From Paraphoma chrysanthemicola (taxonomy: Eukaryota > Ascomycota > Dothideomycetes > Pleosporales > Phaeosphaeriaceae), in the NCBI GenBank assembly GCA_020744225.1, contig JAGMWG010000007.1, positions 372,001-436,000 of the forward strand: 64,000 nucleotides of DNA. The letters are read 5' to 3'. The notes below the pieces were generated by a model. That model did no database searches, had not been told where the DNA came from, and saw only the letters and a program-made list of their open reading frames with translations. The position numbers and the translations under genes are program-made. This document shows, in pieces, positions 12,101-21,920 of the stretch (its first letter is position 1; every line of letters begins with the position of its first letter).

Positions 12101-12980
12101 CGTGTTCTTCCCTTCTCCCAATATTAGTTGTCGACAGCAGCGCCGAGGTCTCTTCTACTTTCTCAACAATGACATCGAATCCGCAGTCTTCAATAGTGTT
12201 GACAACTTCGTCACACCTGTCCTTGCCATTGAAAACGACCGTACCAGTATGTGTAAGAAGATTGACGTTGATGGACTGGACGTTGGGCAACACCTGAACT
12301 GCGTGGGTGATGGCACTGACGCATGACGAACAAGTCATGCCCGAGATTGCGAGGGTTGCTTTATACAAAACAGAAGGTATGGTGGACTCGACGGTTACGA
12401 AGGTGTCAGAGGTTGGCGACTTCTGGTCGAAAGACGCCGCGCCATCGAAGCTGCCTTTGGGCGATGCTGATACAAAGACATCAGGCTTGAATTCGAACAT
12501 CTCCTCAGTGTTGATGTCCAGGCTTACTCCTCCTCCTTCTCTTCTGCATTGCTCGCATTGCTCCACATGAAGTTGCCGCTTGCGCATATCGTCGGTAGAA
12601 TCGGGAACGTGTTCTGGCTTTCGCCACTGAGATATCGAGCGCTCCAAGCTGGTGTGCCACTCTTTGCTTTGAGCTCCAGGATCCTTAACCTCAACGGGTC
12701 TGGTCGCTGTGTTCTCGTCTTGGAAGATGCTGTGGATCTCGAAGCCGGCAGCTTCAAGCGAGCTCGATATATCGTCGACAGCGAGGAATGCCGCGTGGCG
12801 TACGACAACGGAATGCGAAACAATAGATACAAAAATATCCTCAGGTCTCGGGTCCAGGGCACATAGTGATGCCCGTATTGCTTCGACGCATGACGGACAA
12901 TGCAGGTTGGGAATATGCAGTGTAGTGATTATTCCCTGATGAGGTGCGGGCGCTTTGCCAGGCGACACTGTGGGTGACAT
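9153..12980 (-). CDS. Heavy-metal (copper) P1B-type ATPase
   Basis: Copper-transporting ATPase that moves Cu(I) out of the cytosol, either into the secretory pathway (Ccc2-like) or across the plasma membrane (Crp1/CrpA-like); I cannot decide which. No introns. I prefer the Met at 12980 (MSPTVSPGKA, 1275 residues) because the upstream in-frame stretch from 13100 is not family-like. Four metal-binding CxxC sites are visible near residues 28 (CPSC), 217 (CSSC), 307 (CSRC) and 389 (CHHC). The catalytic core is complete: TGES (~697), membrane CPC (~815), DKTGT (~860, phosphorylated Asp), the HP dipeptide (~900) and GDGINDAPA (~1121). A Met/His/Gly-rich loop (HHNGMGMEGGMAMGNGG) lies between the last two membrane helices, where it could help copper release. 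An extra CEQC pair lies near residue 142. Confidence 0.95.
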   Translation of the reverse strand: MSPTVSPGKAPAPHQGIITTLHIPNLHCPSCVEAIRASLCALDPRPEDIFVSIVSHSVVVRHAAFLAVDDISSSLEAAGFEIHSIFQDENTATRPVEVKDPGAQSKEWHTSLERSISQWRKPEHVPDSTDDMRKRQLHVEQCEQCRREGGGVSLDINTEEMFEFKPDVFVSASPKGSFDGAASFDQKSPTSDTFVTVESTIPSVLYKATLAISGMTCSSCVSAITHAVQVLPNVQSINVNLLTHTGTVVFNGKDRCDEVVNTIEDCGFDVIVEKVEETSALLSTTNIGRREEHDRWRATYLIGGMTCSRCSGFVSDALQRHSWIIKVDVNLVSNTASVIFRGKDHLREIKESIEDAGYDATLDQVLPDTSVPDVATERSVVIRINGMFCHHCPGTVVRSLSDAFGNQVMVGAGKSSFSLEAPILYIKYVPDPPGFTIRNIFDTIKNSNAAFEPSVFHPPTIEERAREMHAQERKRILFRLVLCVIIAIPTFILGIVFMSLINSRHPIRMYLMGTMWAGNVTRLSWALFILATPVYFFAADTFHRRAIKEVKAMWRPGSRTPWLHRFTRFGSMNMLISLGTSIAYFASVVELALAASKKSSGSMHDSYFDAVVFLTMFLLIGRFLEAYSKAKTGDAITSLGKLRPDEAVMIDAEKGDSKIDTDLLEVGDVVRVHHGTSPPFDGVVLEGSSNFDESSLTGESRPVKKTVNDVVYSGTVNKGAPVKVQITTISGTSMLDQIIAAVREGQTRRAPVERVADTITAHFVPFVIAVAITTWLVWLILGTTGGIPKDWKNEGAGGWALWSLRFAIAVFVIACPCGIGLAAPTALFVGGGLAAKHGILVRGGGEAFQEASSLDCVVFDKTGTLTEGGDPAVTDHKFSSIQNSSLVLGIAKALEQNSNHPIARALVSFCNKQLHDDPTAVDIDEIPGKGLKGTFRVKGHEIIAIIGNESFMTDHHVCIESDNAAALQSWKAEGKSVALLALFLPQALEIAETPESERGVSSSAVATDTASRSHWQLACIFSIADPLRPEAIGVIDALKKRGIDVWMLSGDNFTTANAVGAQVGIPASNIIAGVLPDQKAEKIKYLQQTLTKPPKTGLFRFPLISKLKSRKIQRATVAMVGDGINDAPALSTADLSIAIGSGSDIALSSSSFILINSRLTTILTLLDLSRVVFRRVYFNFGWALVYNMIAMPVAAGVLFPITTGTKRMDMHHNGMGMEGGMAMGNGGQKHIRLDPVWASLAMALSSVSVVCSSLALRTKIPGVGFRQRKNDELHG

Positions 12981-13787
12981 AGTGGCCGTAGATTGGGTGA
13001 ACTCGTCGTCTGGTTGGCGGTGCAAATTGTTCGGCTCCAGACGTGTGGTCGCTCTTGTGTATAGGTGATAGATAATATGAATAGTCAGCAGCACAGCCAA
13101 CGGTGATTGCTGTGCAATATAAAGTACTTAGGGAAGCGACTGGGCGTTAAAGCAGGATCGATGAGGCAGTCAGTTCAAGACTGGACAGATATAGGCGTCG
13201 TGAGGCAACATTTGAAGGAACTAGAAGACAAAATTGTAAGCACCGTGGGAGTCATGATGCAGGTTCTTCCCACTGCCAGCTGAAAGGCGTGCTGGTGGCG
13301 CCGCACAAGTCGCGCATCACCCCGGCATCGTGATGGTTTTGTGGGTCAGGCACCAGCAGGCCATCCGCACAAACAACGCACCCCACCGATCGGCTGATTT
13401 GCACCACACAACAATGCAGTAGAGACTGCACCTGAATATGGCAGATAGATAGGTGCATCGCATGGGCCTTTTGGGGCACAAGGCGACCACCCCGTGACGT
13501 CCTCAATTTGATGTTGCAAAAGCTTGAGAAGGATAAGCTTTTCGCATCCCCGGAATTCTACTGTACGAGCCGGAAGTCACCGCATATTATCAACCAGTAA
13601 TAACTGGGGCGTATATGAAAGATCAGCGCGGCAATTCGCAATCACACAGGGCTTTAATCACAATGCGGAGCTCACAAGCAGTCCTAAAGTGGAATATGCG
13701 GTCCGTATCTAACATGTGGCGGATGTCGGCTCGCACTAATAGCGCTCTCACGTGCATTGATGCCGCAGAAAACCCTCATTCACTCAC
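12981..13787. other. Intergenic, promoter region of the copper ATPase
   Basis: About 0.8 kb between the ATPase start and the stop of the symporter gene, both minus strand. The ATPase reading frame stays open upstream to 13100, which leaves the start slightly open. No other gene or RNA recognised. Confidence 0.45.
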
Positions 13788-15882
13788 TCAGGTTCGAAGA
13801 CCATTCGAACGATACACTGGCGGTGCTTCATCGTCCTTCACTGCCTTGTCGTCATGGTCCAGCGATAACTCGCGTGGTAGGCCACCTTCAGCATTGGCAA
13901 TCTGCGAAATGGGCATGCCTGCAAAGTCTCCCTTGGTCTCCATTGCCGTGGTTGGCTCAGTGCCTTCGCCTCGCCTGCCGATCGGGATGAATGCATCGTA
14001 GTAGCGCGGCATGACAAATCCGACGAGAACGACTATGATGGTCAAGATGGAGAGGATGAAGCCTGTGATCATCATGGGATCATATCGCAATGTGTGGAAC
14101 TCTGGGAACGCGAAAGAGAACACAATGGCGAGTGCGGGTCCAGAGATGTATCGGAGTAGAAACGGGAGGAAGAAAGGTATCTTCCAGTTCTTGCCCTGAC
14201 CGACAATCAGGTTCAAGTCGCGACGAATTTGGTTGCCCTGTTCAATCAGAGTCAGTTTGGCTAGCCGAGGCATTCTGAAACCAGACACATACCGAGTAGA
14301 ACGCAAGGAACCAGAACTTGCGAATGAAGTTGCTCCAATTCCAGAACCGAGCCGCCTTTGCATTAGGTGTGCGTGCAATGAGAACAGCGACAATGGATCC
14401 GGCGGCCCAGAAGGCGATTCCAGCCTCCGCACCTGCAGCTGGACTGTTGATACCGTGCGCCAAAGAAATGCCGAATATTTGTCCTCCGAAGAAGGCGATT
14501 TGGTAAAAGATGAAGGCAGGCAGACCAGTCTGCTCGACAACGTCTCGCCAGCGATACACCGTAGTCGCACTGCTGACTTCGCTCCAGGCAACGAAGATCA
14601 AAGCTACGTTGTTTACCCAGCGATCAACACCGTCCAAGAGGTAGTATCCAAATCCCGTGCAGTATGGTAGACACATGAGGAATGACACGACGGTCAAGAC
14701 AGTGACGACGACAGCTCTTGACGCTTTTACCATACCAGAGTCGCAAATGAGCGTGACAACAACATCCAACATGACGAAGGCTGAACTGAATCCAAGAACG
14801 ACCAAGGTGAAAAAGAGCAAGATAGCCCAGAAATTTGCGCCTGGCATTTGGAGAACAGCCTCTGGCAGTGTCAAGAAGCCGACGACGAATGCACCTAGCC
14901 GTTCGCCATCTTGCGGCCATCTTCGGAGATAGCCCACAACGCCAAAGATGGCGAACGCTGCGAAGTTTTCGAATAGTACATTTGACCCGCAAATGAGAAT
15001 GGCGTCCATGACAGCGTTGCTGTGTTTCTGATTGTAGCTTGCATACGACGTAAAATATCCGAAACCAATTCCAGTCGAGAAGAAGACTTGGCCGACAGCA
15101 ACCTGCCAGACCGTTCCAGATGCAAGCTGATCGGTCCTCCAGGTTCTCCAGATCAATGCGACTCCCTCGCTTGCGTTGTCCAGCGACAGCGCCCGGCCGA
15201 CGAAGATGATTGTTGTTACAATTGGCAGGCCCATAGTAAAGTACACGACGCGGCCAGTCATTCCAACTCCACGGAAAATGGAGAACCAGATGAGGAACCA
15301 GATGAAGATGGACCAGCCGACAGTCTCTCCAATCAGTGCACGGCTGAAGTATTGCTGATACGATGCAACTGATTTGCCGTCTGGGCTCAAGCTGCCTTCA
15401 ATGATGTCGCCGACTTTAAGAACGTCGTTCCAGTAGAAGTCTTCAATCCGGCCTTCCCATGGTAGCGGGCTCGTGAAGCTCCAGCGGAAATAGTTCATGA
15501 TCCACGCGAGATTGACCGTGAAGTACTGTACCACGATAAAGGACACAATGACTGGTCCCATTCCAACTCCTTTCAGGCGGCGATTGATGTTGTTGAAGGC
15601 TATTACGGTACCACCACGGTATGCTTGGCCGATGGATACCTCCAAAATGAGGGCCGGAATTGCGATCAGGAACACTGCCAGTAGATACGGGACGAACCAC
15701 TGCAGTCCATAGTTGTTGTAAAGAACTGAGGGGTATCGCAGGAGGTTGCCTTGTCCGGCACAGCCGCCCATAGCGGCAAGTAGGAAGGCAGCTCTTGATG
15801 GCCATTGATCGCGACCATCATCAGCCTTTGGTGGAGGTGGAGCAATCCATGCGCCGACCTTTCGAAGGAAGTCCATGGTCAA
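13788..15882 (-). CDS. Sodium:neurotransmitter symporter (SNF/SLC6) family transporter
   Basis: Multi-pass plasma-membrane transporter of the SNF family, which couples Na+ (often Cl-) gradients to uptake of amino acids or related amines. Exons 14293-15882 and 13788-14237, joined over a 55-nt GT-AG intron (FYS-GNQIRR), give 679 residues. The helix-1 region shows the family core (GQGNLLRYP), followed by the EVSIGQAYRGG block; about 12 hydrophobic segments follow in the expected order. The C-terminal ~70 residues are polar and acidic (DHDDKAVKDDEAPP), likely cytosolic. A second Met (MDFLRK) lies two codons after the first. Neighbours give no hint of substrate. SNF members are known in filamentous fungi but are mostly uncharacterised, so only the family is claimed. 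Confidence 0.92.
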
Positions 15883-16443
15883 TCAGTAGGGTCCAGGCCA
15901 ATGTGAAAGAGAAGGCGAAAGGTAAGAGATGAACTCTCGAGGTCAAGCCCAAGGTAGACAGGTGAAAGATATGTTTTGTATCTTGCTTGCTGGTCCCGCG
16001 CGGCCTGGGCTGCCAAGCTATGATCGAAGGGCTGCAGGGATGATGTAGCCCTCATCCCACGTTTTTCGGTTGGTATTGGCAACCGCCCGTAAGGTAGCTT
16101 TGCCATGTGTGGGTAGCCTGAACCACAATATGGTCCCATGCCCGACCTGCAGTACCATTGAGATGGGAGGACCGGAGAGACCGACAGGCTCCACATGAAT
16201 GCTAAGCTCACTCGCGAATCAAGGATCTAATGCCATAGATCTCATCGCGATGGTCCGAAATGTGCAATGCAGTTGGACAAAAAAGTGTAAACAAATGCCA
16301 AGCCTCCGCCGCGCGATGTGGACGCGGAATCGCGGCATACGTCATTTGCTAAGAAGGAATCGTTTGCAGGCTAATAAAGTTGCCAGTCGGTGCCGTCTTC
16401 CGACTTGACTTGGCTGGGCGCCATCCTTGGCTTCCGCCTCTGC
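15883..16443. other. Intergenic, nothing recognised
   Basis: About 560 nt containing the symporter promoter and the 3' flank of a small 2EXR-like gene. No ORF or RNA in it is supportable. Confidence 0.45.
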
Positions 16444-16876
16444 TCACCACATACCACGCTCGCACCTTTCCATCTCGTCATCGCAAACGCTCAACCGTTT
16501 GCATCGCTTCTTCCGTGCTAGCGACGAATGATTGCGTGCTTGAGGAGTTTTGCTCCGCGGCTTCACAACATGCTTATAATGGCGGCTCTGTATGGGTACC
16601 ATCGTGCGGGCGTCCAAGTAACAGCGGAATCTGTACGCCGTGCTGCTTCCTTCGATGATGCAGTTCATAGCTATCACGAGCGAAGCGAAGACGTTTTCGT
16701 AGATGCGATTGCGAATTTCCGCAGGCAAGCGAAGCAGAGGCGATACGTTCGCATTATGAATCTCTCTACACAAACATATGGTCAGTGCTGAAGTGGATCC
16801 TGTACCGCGCGCTGTTTGCAAGTACTTACGCTAGATCTGCCTGAGAGGCTGCCGGGTGGTCTGTATGGGACGCCAT
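16444..16876 (-). CDS. Short 2EXR-like family protein (copy A, probably truncated)
   Basis: Member of a small local family recognised by the motif LLRLPxEIRNxIY, typical of the 2EXR/F-box-like proteins that many Dothideomycetes carry in numbers; function unknown. Exons 16830-16876 and 16444-16765 give 122 residues. Exon 1 encodes only MASHTDHPAASQADLA; the 64-nt intron ends right before the segment leading to NVSPLLRLPAEIRNRIYENV. This tiny first exon matches the layout of copies B, D and E. The protein is half the length of its intact relatives (227-242 residues) and its C-terminal half is basic, low in family similarity, so it is probably a truncated or decaying copy. Confidence 0.6.
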
Positions 16877-17281
16877 CTTGGTACGTTCGGTCGTTTTGGA
16901 AATGTGATGTGGTTGAATATAGCAACAAGAGGTGGGTGCTGGGAGAGTGGCGGTGGGGTAAAAGTTGAAGTGAAGGTGAAGGTACGCTAGCGCAATCTAG
17001 TGTGTGCACCGCAACATCATTAGGAACACGCTTGAAAGCCCTCCCGTGCGTATGAAGCTTTTGTGCAATTTGTTTATGACAAAGGAACTCCTGATCAAAG
17101 TATAATCCAAAGGGAAGAAGTTAAAGAGCGTGTCTCTCTATAACTTCAAATTATTATTCGAAGTCATCGATGCGGAGGGGTCTGTCCCGAGCATCTACTT
17201 GTTCCTTGTATTGCACACTCATCGCCACCATGCCCAGCAAACCACCACTTCGTTGGTTGCATGTACTCGTAACCCCTTTCA
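16877..17281. other. Intergenic, nothing recognised
   Basis: About 400 nt between copies A and B of the 2EXR-like family. It is fairly AT-rich in its middle (17080-17160). No gene seen. Confidence 0.45.
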
Positions 17282-18056
17282 TCAGCCTACATAAATCGGA
17301 GGTTCGTCGAAAACAATCTCAACCTCCAGATCTCCTGTATACTCGCTGATCTTCGCTACGATATCATCATCGCTAAACTCCGCCTGGGCGCGCCGAAAGC
17401 CATGATTCCCAATAACCACACGTCTAAGCCCCTTCATTTTGGCCAGATTGTGAAAGTCCTCCCATGGAAGGAACAAGCGGTACTTTGTGGAATCTGTCGT
17501 GCTACAGTAGTGGCGATTAATCTCCATCTCCATCACCGTGCCGAAGTCTATCCACGTCTTGCTTTCTCCAGCACGAAATGTGGTGATCGCGTCTCGCTGC
17601 GCAACACTAAGGTGATCAAGGAAGGAAGATAGCTCCGATGAGCAGATCTCGAAGACATTCAGTTCGAAGGGTAAGAGTCGCGTCTCAGCATGAATTTGGC
17701 GACAAACCTTCAGCAAGGCGATGTATCCAGAGACAGTGGTCGGGATGTGGTCTTCTTCGACCCGGAATGCGGCGATCTTGAAGAGCTTCGCAGGGAGGAG
17801 CGATTGATGCAGTGCATTGTCTTCAGAAATTCCCAGCTGTTGTTCCGGGGAAGTGAAGTGCCGGGACGAAGAGATGACGAGCCCGCCAAGTACGAGTGTG
17901 TATATCTTGTTGCGAAGCTCCCCGGGGAGCTGAAGAAGTGGTACCTCGCGCTGGTTGCGCGCGCTCCTGAGACACATTAGCATCCAAATCCGAAGCGCAC
18001 GTGTTGATTAGGACCTACAGGCCATCGGCATCGTGACTTGAAGGCTCCTCGCGCAT
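17282..18056 (-). CDS. 2EXR-like family protein (copy B)
   Basis: Hypothetical protein of the LPGELRNKIY (2EXR-like) family, function unknown. Exons 18019-18056 and 17282-17966 give 240 residues. The apparent Met at 17983 is best read as intron sequence: just after it lies a branch point (gctaat) and acceptor (tctcag), and an upstream 38-nt exon starting MREEPSSHDADG joins with a GTAGGT donor over a 52-nt intron. The joined text SARNQREVPLLQLPGELRNK parallels copy E (TARNREQSPLLRLPGELRNK). Further family blocks are VCRQIHAETRLLPFELNVFE, LSVAQRDAI and GLRRVVIGNHG. It is intact, and so may be expressed. Confidence 0.75.
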
Positions 18057-18463
18057 GTTGTCGAAATTTCAGGGTTGTTGAGAGAAATTGTTCTGAATAT
18101 CCGGGGGGAGATGGAGACCAGTTTGAGTCGGCGCAGATGAGGCAAAGTCTTAGCTTGATAGAATGCAAATGACTTATGACATGACACGCTGGGGTGAGAT
18201 CGAAATGGAGTTGATAGGGGTCAGTGACAGTGTGGAAACGATCGTATGAACGATAGGGCCCGAGGAGTGCATGTAGGTTAGCGGTGGCAAGCGAGTGCAA
18301 TCAAGGACTCACGCACGTGCGATGACTAGCACGAGCGTGAAAGCTGATAAAGGTGCCGACGGGCTCGAAGAATAACTGGACATGAATGCGAAGAATACTC
18401 AAATGGATATCATAAACCCTCCTGCAAACCACGGAGACCCAAGAGCGCCGTACCAGTGTCCAA
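18057..18463. other. Intergenic, nothing recognised
   Basis: About 400 nt between the start of copy B and the end of the mannosyltransferase gene. No gene or RNA recognised. Confidence 0.45.
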
Positions 18464-19358
18464 TCAGTAAAACTCCTTCCAGTCACCCCATATAATCTCA
18501 CGTTCATATTTGTTCATGAGCTGCCCCGTCGGATCCTCGCCCTTGACGTGTGCCCAAGCTCCCGCAAAATGCAAGACAAACTGGCCATGTTCCCAGGCCT
18601 TACTCTTATCATCGAAGCAGGCAATCTCCTTTGGGAATGCATTCAGCTTCCATTGAGGTACAACGTGGACCCTGTCTGCCGACGCCTTGTCCTCTTTCAT
18701 GAGCTTGACCGTGGAGTCCTGCTCACTCATGTTCTCGTCCTTTGCCCGAGCCTTGTCGTGTATCTCCCAGGAATCGTGTATGAATTTGAGCGATCGCTCG
18801 TGGCCGCGCACGAGGAAGGAGCCCGCATTGAATCCATTGCAATCGTGCGTAAAGAGGTAGTCAATCTCGTCGGGGTTCGTGACGTTCCTGAGTTCCTCAT
18901 CGATGATGTCCGTGAGCTTAATCTCCGTGTTCGTGATGAGGGTGTCGAAGTCCATCCACCAGATCCAGTCGTACTTTCCAGTCTTGATCAGGCGTTCGGC
19001 CATATCGAACTTCCAGAATACCACGGCGCGGTCGGTATGCGACTCGTAGTCAAGGATGAGGTCGTAGCCATGGCGTCGGGCATAGTCTGCGCGCGTTAGA
19101 AGACTGCTGCTCGACAGGGCTGAGATACCTACGGTCTTTATTCTTCAACGAGAGGTGCAGATACGATCGCTGTTCCGTCACAAATGTCATGAGCGCAATG
19201 CGCGGCGCCTTCTTCTCGCCGCCACTGCTGGGAATGACATTGGTCCCTACCGGGCCATCTTCATGCCTGGTGCCCTGGCTGAGTTGCCAGCCAAAAAAGG
19301 CCAAAAAGACGATCAGGAGCAGCAGCGACGGGGGCAGTTTTAGCTTCCGTAATAGCAT
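18464..19358 (-). CDS. GT34 alpha-mannosyl/galactosyltransferase (Mnn10/Gma12 family)
   Basis: Golgi glycosyltransferase of family GT34, which in fungi extends N-glycan outer chains (Mnn10/Mnn11 alpha-1,6-mannose) or adds alpha-galactose (Gma12). Exons 19133-19358 and 18464-19086, joined over a 46-nt intron (LKNKD-HYARRHGYDLI), give 282 residues. A signal anchor (about residues 9-26, LPPSLLLLIVFLAFFGWQL) marks a type II membrane protein. The metal-binding DxD motif is in WIWWMDFDTLI; downstream blocks are FNAGSFLVRGHERS, PQWKLNAFP and FVLHFAGAWAH. It is on the short side for the family, with little stem region. It sits between members of the 2EXR-like family but has no evident link to them. 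Mannose versus galactose donor cannot be decided from sequence alone. Confidence 0.92.
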
Positions 19359-19917
19359 TGCGACAGGTCAGTATGCGTGCTCGAGCTGGACGGCGCGCGA
19401 GCAGTGCAACTGTGGCATCTCTGGGCTACAGCGCCGGGCAGCTCATATTCGCAGAGGGTCGCACTCGGAATGCCAAGCAGGTGAGGGATGTAGGATTGGT
19501 TCAGCAAAAGGGAGACGCGGAAATGCCAGGTCTCGACCCGTGACCCTGGTATTAATCCTCCCAGGCTGCTGCTTGTGCGGCTCGAGCCGTAAGCCTTCGG
19601 ACATCAACCCGGGTAAAACGGCAGGACAGACAAAGATTGGTCTCTGGTTGCGCTTGAGGATTGAGAATGATGTGAGAATGTCAGCACAACACGGCCGAGT
19701 GGGTTGAAGCTTGATACGAGCGCGACCCGCCAGTTCGGCGCTCTTCCCCAGTGTACTGCGCCTCCAAGCACCAGGGTCCGAAGAGCGGACCTAGCGCCTT
19801 CTCCAGCCATCCTCACCACCAGCCACCTGATTGACAACCGGCAACAAACATCACACAGGATACAGGTCGCTCGGTCGACAGTACATCGACGCTCATACTC
19901 CGCTTAGAAATATCACC
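19359..19917. other. Divergent promoter region, GT34 gene and GRF gene
   Basis: About 560 nt between two divergently transcribed starts. It should hold both promoters. No RNA gene or repeat recognised. Confidence 0.45.
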
Positions 19918-21031
19918 ATGTCGGGATCCAGAGGCCGCGGACGTGGTGGCGGAGGTCCTCCGCGCGGCTTGTTCGAGAACGGTGTTTGGCACTGTATGCC
20001 TGCCTTCATGCGTGTAACAGTGCTGCACAACTAACGACCGCCAGGCGACTGCACCCCGCGAAAGCCAGCCGTGCACTTTGAGGTCAAGAAGGAAGGTCCG
20101 AACAAGGGCAAATGGTGTAGGACCCACTTCTCCACTCTCCCTCCACCAAGCCTAACACTCGCTAGTTCGATCTTGTCAAAAGCAGCAGAATGACAAAAGC
20201 CGCTGCAAGTTCTTCCTCTGGGACAGCGATGCCCACACGCGTGAGGCAGCTGCTCTGTCGACCAACACGCGAACTGAGCCTGGTCGGGTCGATCCACGCA
20301 CTCCATCAAAACGCCAACCGTCACCCCCACCACCTTACAGCACTGAAAGCGAATCGAGCAGAAAACGCACCCACAGAGCCATTGATATCGACGACGACTA
20401 CGGACTCGAACAGTCTGACGATGCTTTCAACAGTGAGCTCGAGAGTGCCATGACTGCCGCTGAGACGCCTAGCAAGGCAATCAAGACCTCCGAGTTTGCT
20501 ACCCCGACGACGCGACGCAAACTACCATGGCAGGTGGACCAGCCGGCCAAAAGCACAGCCAACGGACTGCAAACTCCTCAGACGGGCGGCAGAACCTCAA
20601 ATGATATCTTCAACACACGTTCAGCAGCGCCAGGAGGCTCCCACATCACTCCATCGAGGACCCTTGATCTGGACGACGACGCCCATCAGACAGCAACGCC
20701 TTCATCGTCTTTAGAGACTCCAACGCCTAACCGATTTAGAGCTATTGCACCGGAAGATCTGGTCCATGATGTGTTTGGGCTGTTGCAGGACGCTGCCGTT
20801 CGGCTTGCACCGGACACAGAAAGCGAACTCAAAAGCCTACTATCCAAGCATGCTAAGACTTCTGAGGGTTACAGGAGAGGCCGAGATGTCATTCGAACGA
20901 CGGTCAAGGCAAAGGATGCTAGGATCACGGAACTTACCTACAGAGTCAGCACACTCGAGGCTGAGCTGGAAGCTGAGAAAGCAATGGTTAAGCACCTACA
21001 GTGGGAATCAAGCGTTCAATCAGATCCTTAA
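19918..21031 (+). CDS. GRF-type zinc-finger protein with C-terminal coiled coil
   Basis: Nucleic-acid-binding type protein with one GRF zinc finger. Exons 19918-19993, 20045-20116 and 20166-21031 give 337 residues. The N-terminus is an RG/GG-rich stretch. The GRF finger spans about residues 25-65: HCDCTPRKPAVHFEVKKEGP, then GKWFRSC and SRCKFFLW, with the Cys ligands CxC, C and C in place; both introns fall inside it. The middle (about 80-230) is Ser/Thr/Pro-rich and probably disordered. The last ~90 residues are helical with a heptad-like tail (ITELTYRVSTLEAELEAEKA). GRF fingers bind single-stranded nucleic acid in proteins such as TOP3A and APE2, but here no enzyme domain is attached, so only binding is inferred. 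Confidence 0.88.
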
Positions 21032-21174
21032 GATTATGGTCCCAGCTACGACAACCAAAGGAAGCTTGGAACATACCATGCCTCGGCGACAAAGCTCACC
21101 GCACACAGCGGACGATCTGCAGCCTCACGCCGACACGAGGCAAAGCAGGCGCGACCGACACAGTACTTAAAAAA

Positions 21175-21658
21175 AAACATAGACCCCTCTTGGCTCGATT
21201 GGGATCAGAAGATCAACTCTATGTACACCTCGACTGGCCGATGTGTAGTTACACTGGAAAATTGTGTATGCGTAGTCCGGGATAACCTCAGTCGTCTTTG
21301 TGGCGTTGTGTTTTTCTGGAGGCGACCCTATGCTGAGACTAAGCTCCTGCCATTCAAGTTGGGGGTGATCTACATTCAATGGACTTGCATCACACGCCTA
21401 CGGCATATACTCACCACGGCACAACTTGGCGCGATATCCTGTATGAGTATTATCTGCAGCTTTCTAGACTCAAAGAAACGCTTCTCAGATCGTACGTCGG
21501 TTTTCCCTACGTTTGAAGCCCTGGTCGGATTGAATGAAGTTACTTGGTGGGGGTGCCCAGATGAAAGAAACTTCAGCAGAGCGGAGAGGGACGGGTTTGT
21601 GGCTGAGATGAAGAAGCGAATCGGCCGCAATGACATTGTGGTGGACTTTGGGCGCTAG
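21175..21658 (+). pseudogene. Broken 2EXR-like copy (copy C)
   Basis: Degenerate member of the local 2EXR-like family. An open stretch ending at 21658 keeps family blocks in order: AETKLLPFKLGV (compare AETRLLPFELNV in copy B), then LTTAQLGAI (LSVAQRDAI) and FEALVGLNEV (FHNLAKMKGLRRV), ending in VVDFGR. The expected N-terminal LLRLPGELRNKIY block is missing in this frame; a weak trace (PLLARLGSEDQLYVH, about 21180-21225) lies in a different frame, indicating a frameshift and decay. No start codon with a tiny first exon could be found as in copies B, D and E. Confidence 0.55.
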
Positions 21659-21920
21659 GTGCTGCTGTAGCTGAGCATGAAGATGAGACAGGACCATAGT
21701 CTATGATGAGTGCATCGCACGAGAGGACGTAGTCTAAGAGGGCAAATAAACGCGGTCAGAATGAATCTGTTCGCATGAACACACATCTTAGAACATGCTG
21801 TTACGTCTTGCCTCCGCTCGCAGATTTTCTCAATTTCACCCTCGTACTTAAAGTTTCCAAGCCATTGCCCTTGACCTCTCGAGCTTCACTACCATTTTCT
21901 CTTCCCACTGACACCCAAGT

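Noticed and set aside
13785..13815. ggttcgaagacc, resembling a tRNA B box
   Set aside because: It lies in the last codons of the symporter gene and no flanking T-stem, A box or acceptor stem fits.
17967..17983. ATG at 17983 as the start of copy B
   Set aside because: The surrounding sequence has a branch point and acceptor, and an upstream exon gives an N-terminus matching copy E.
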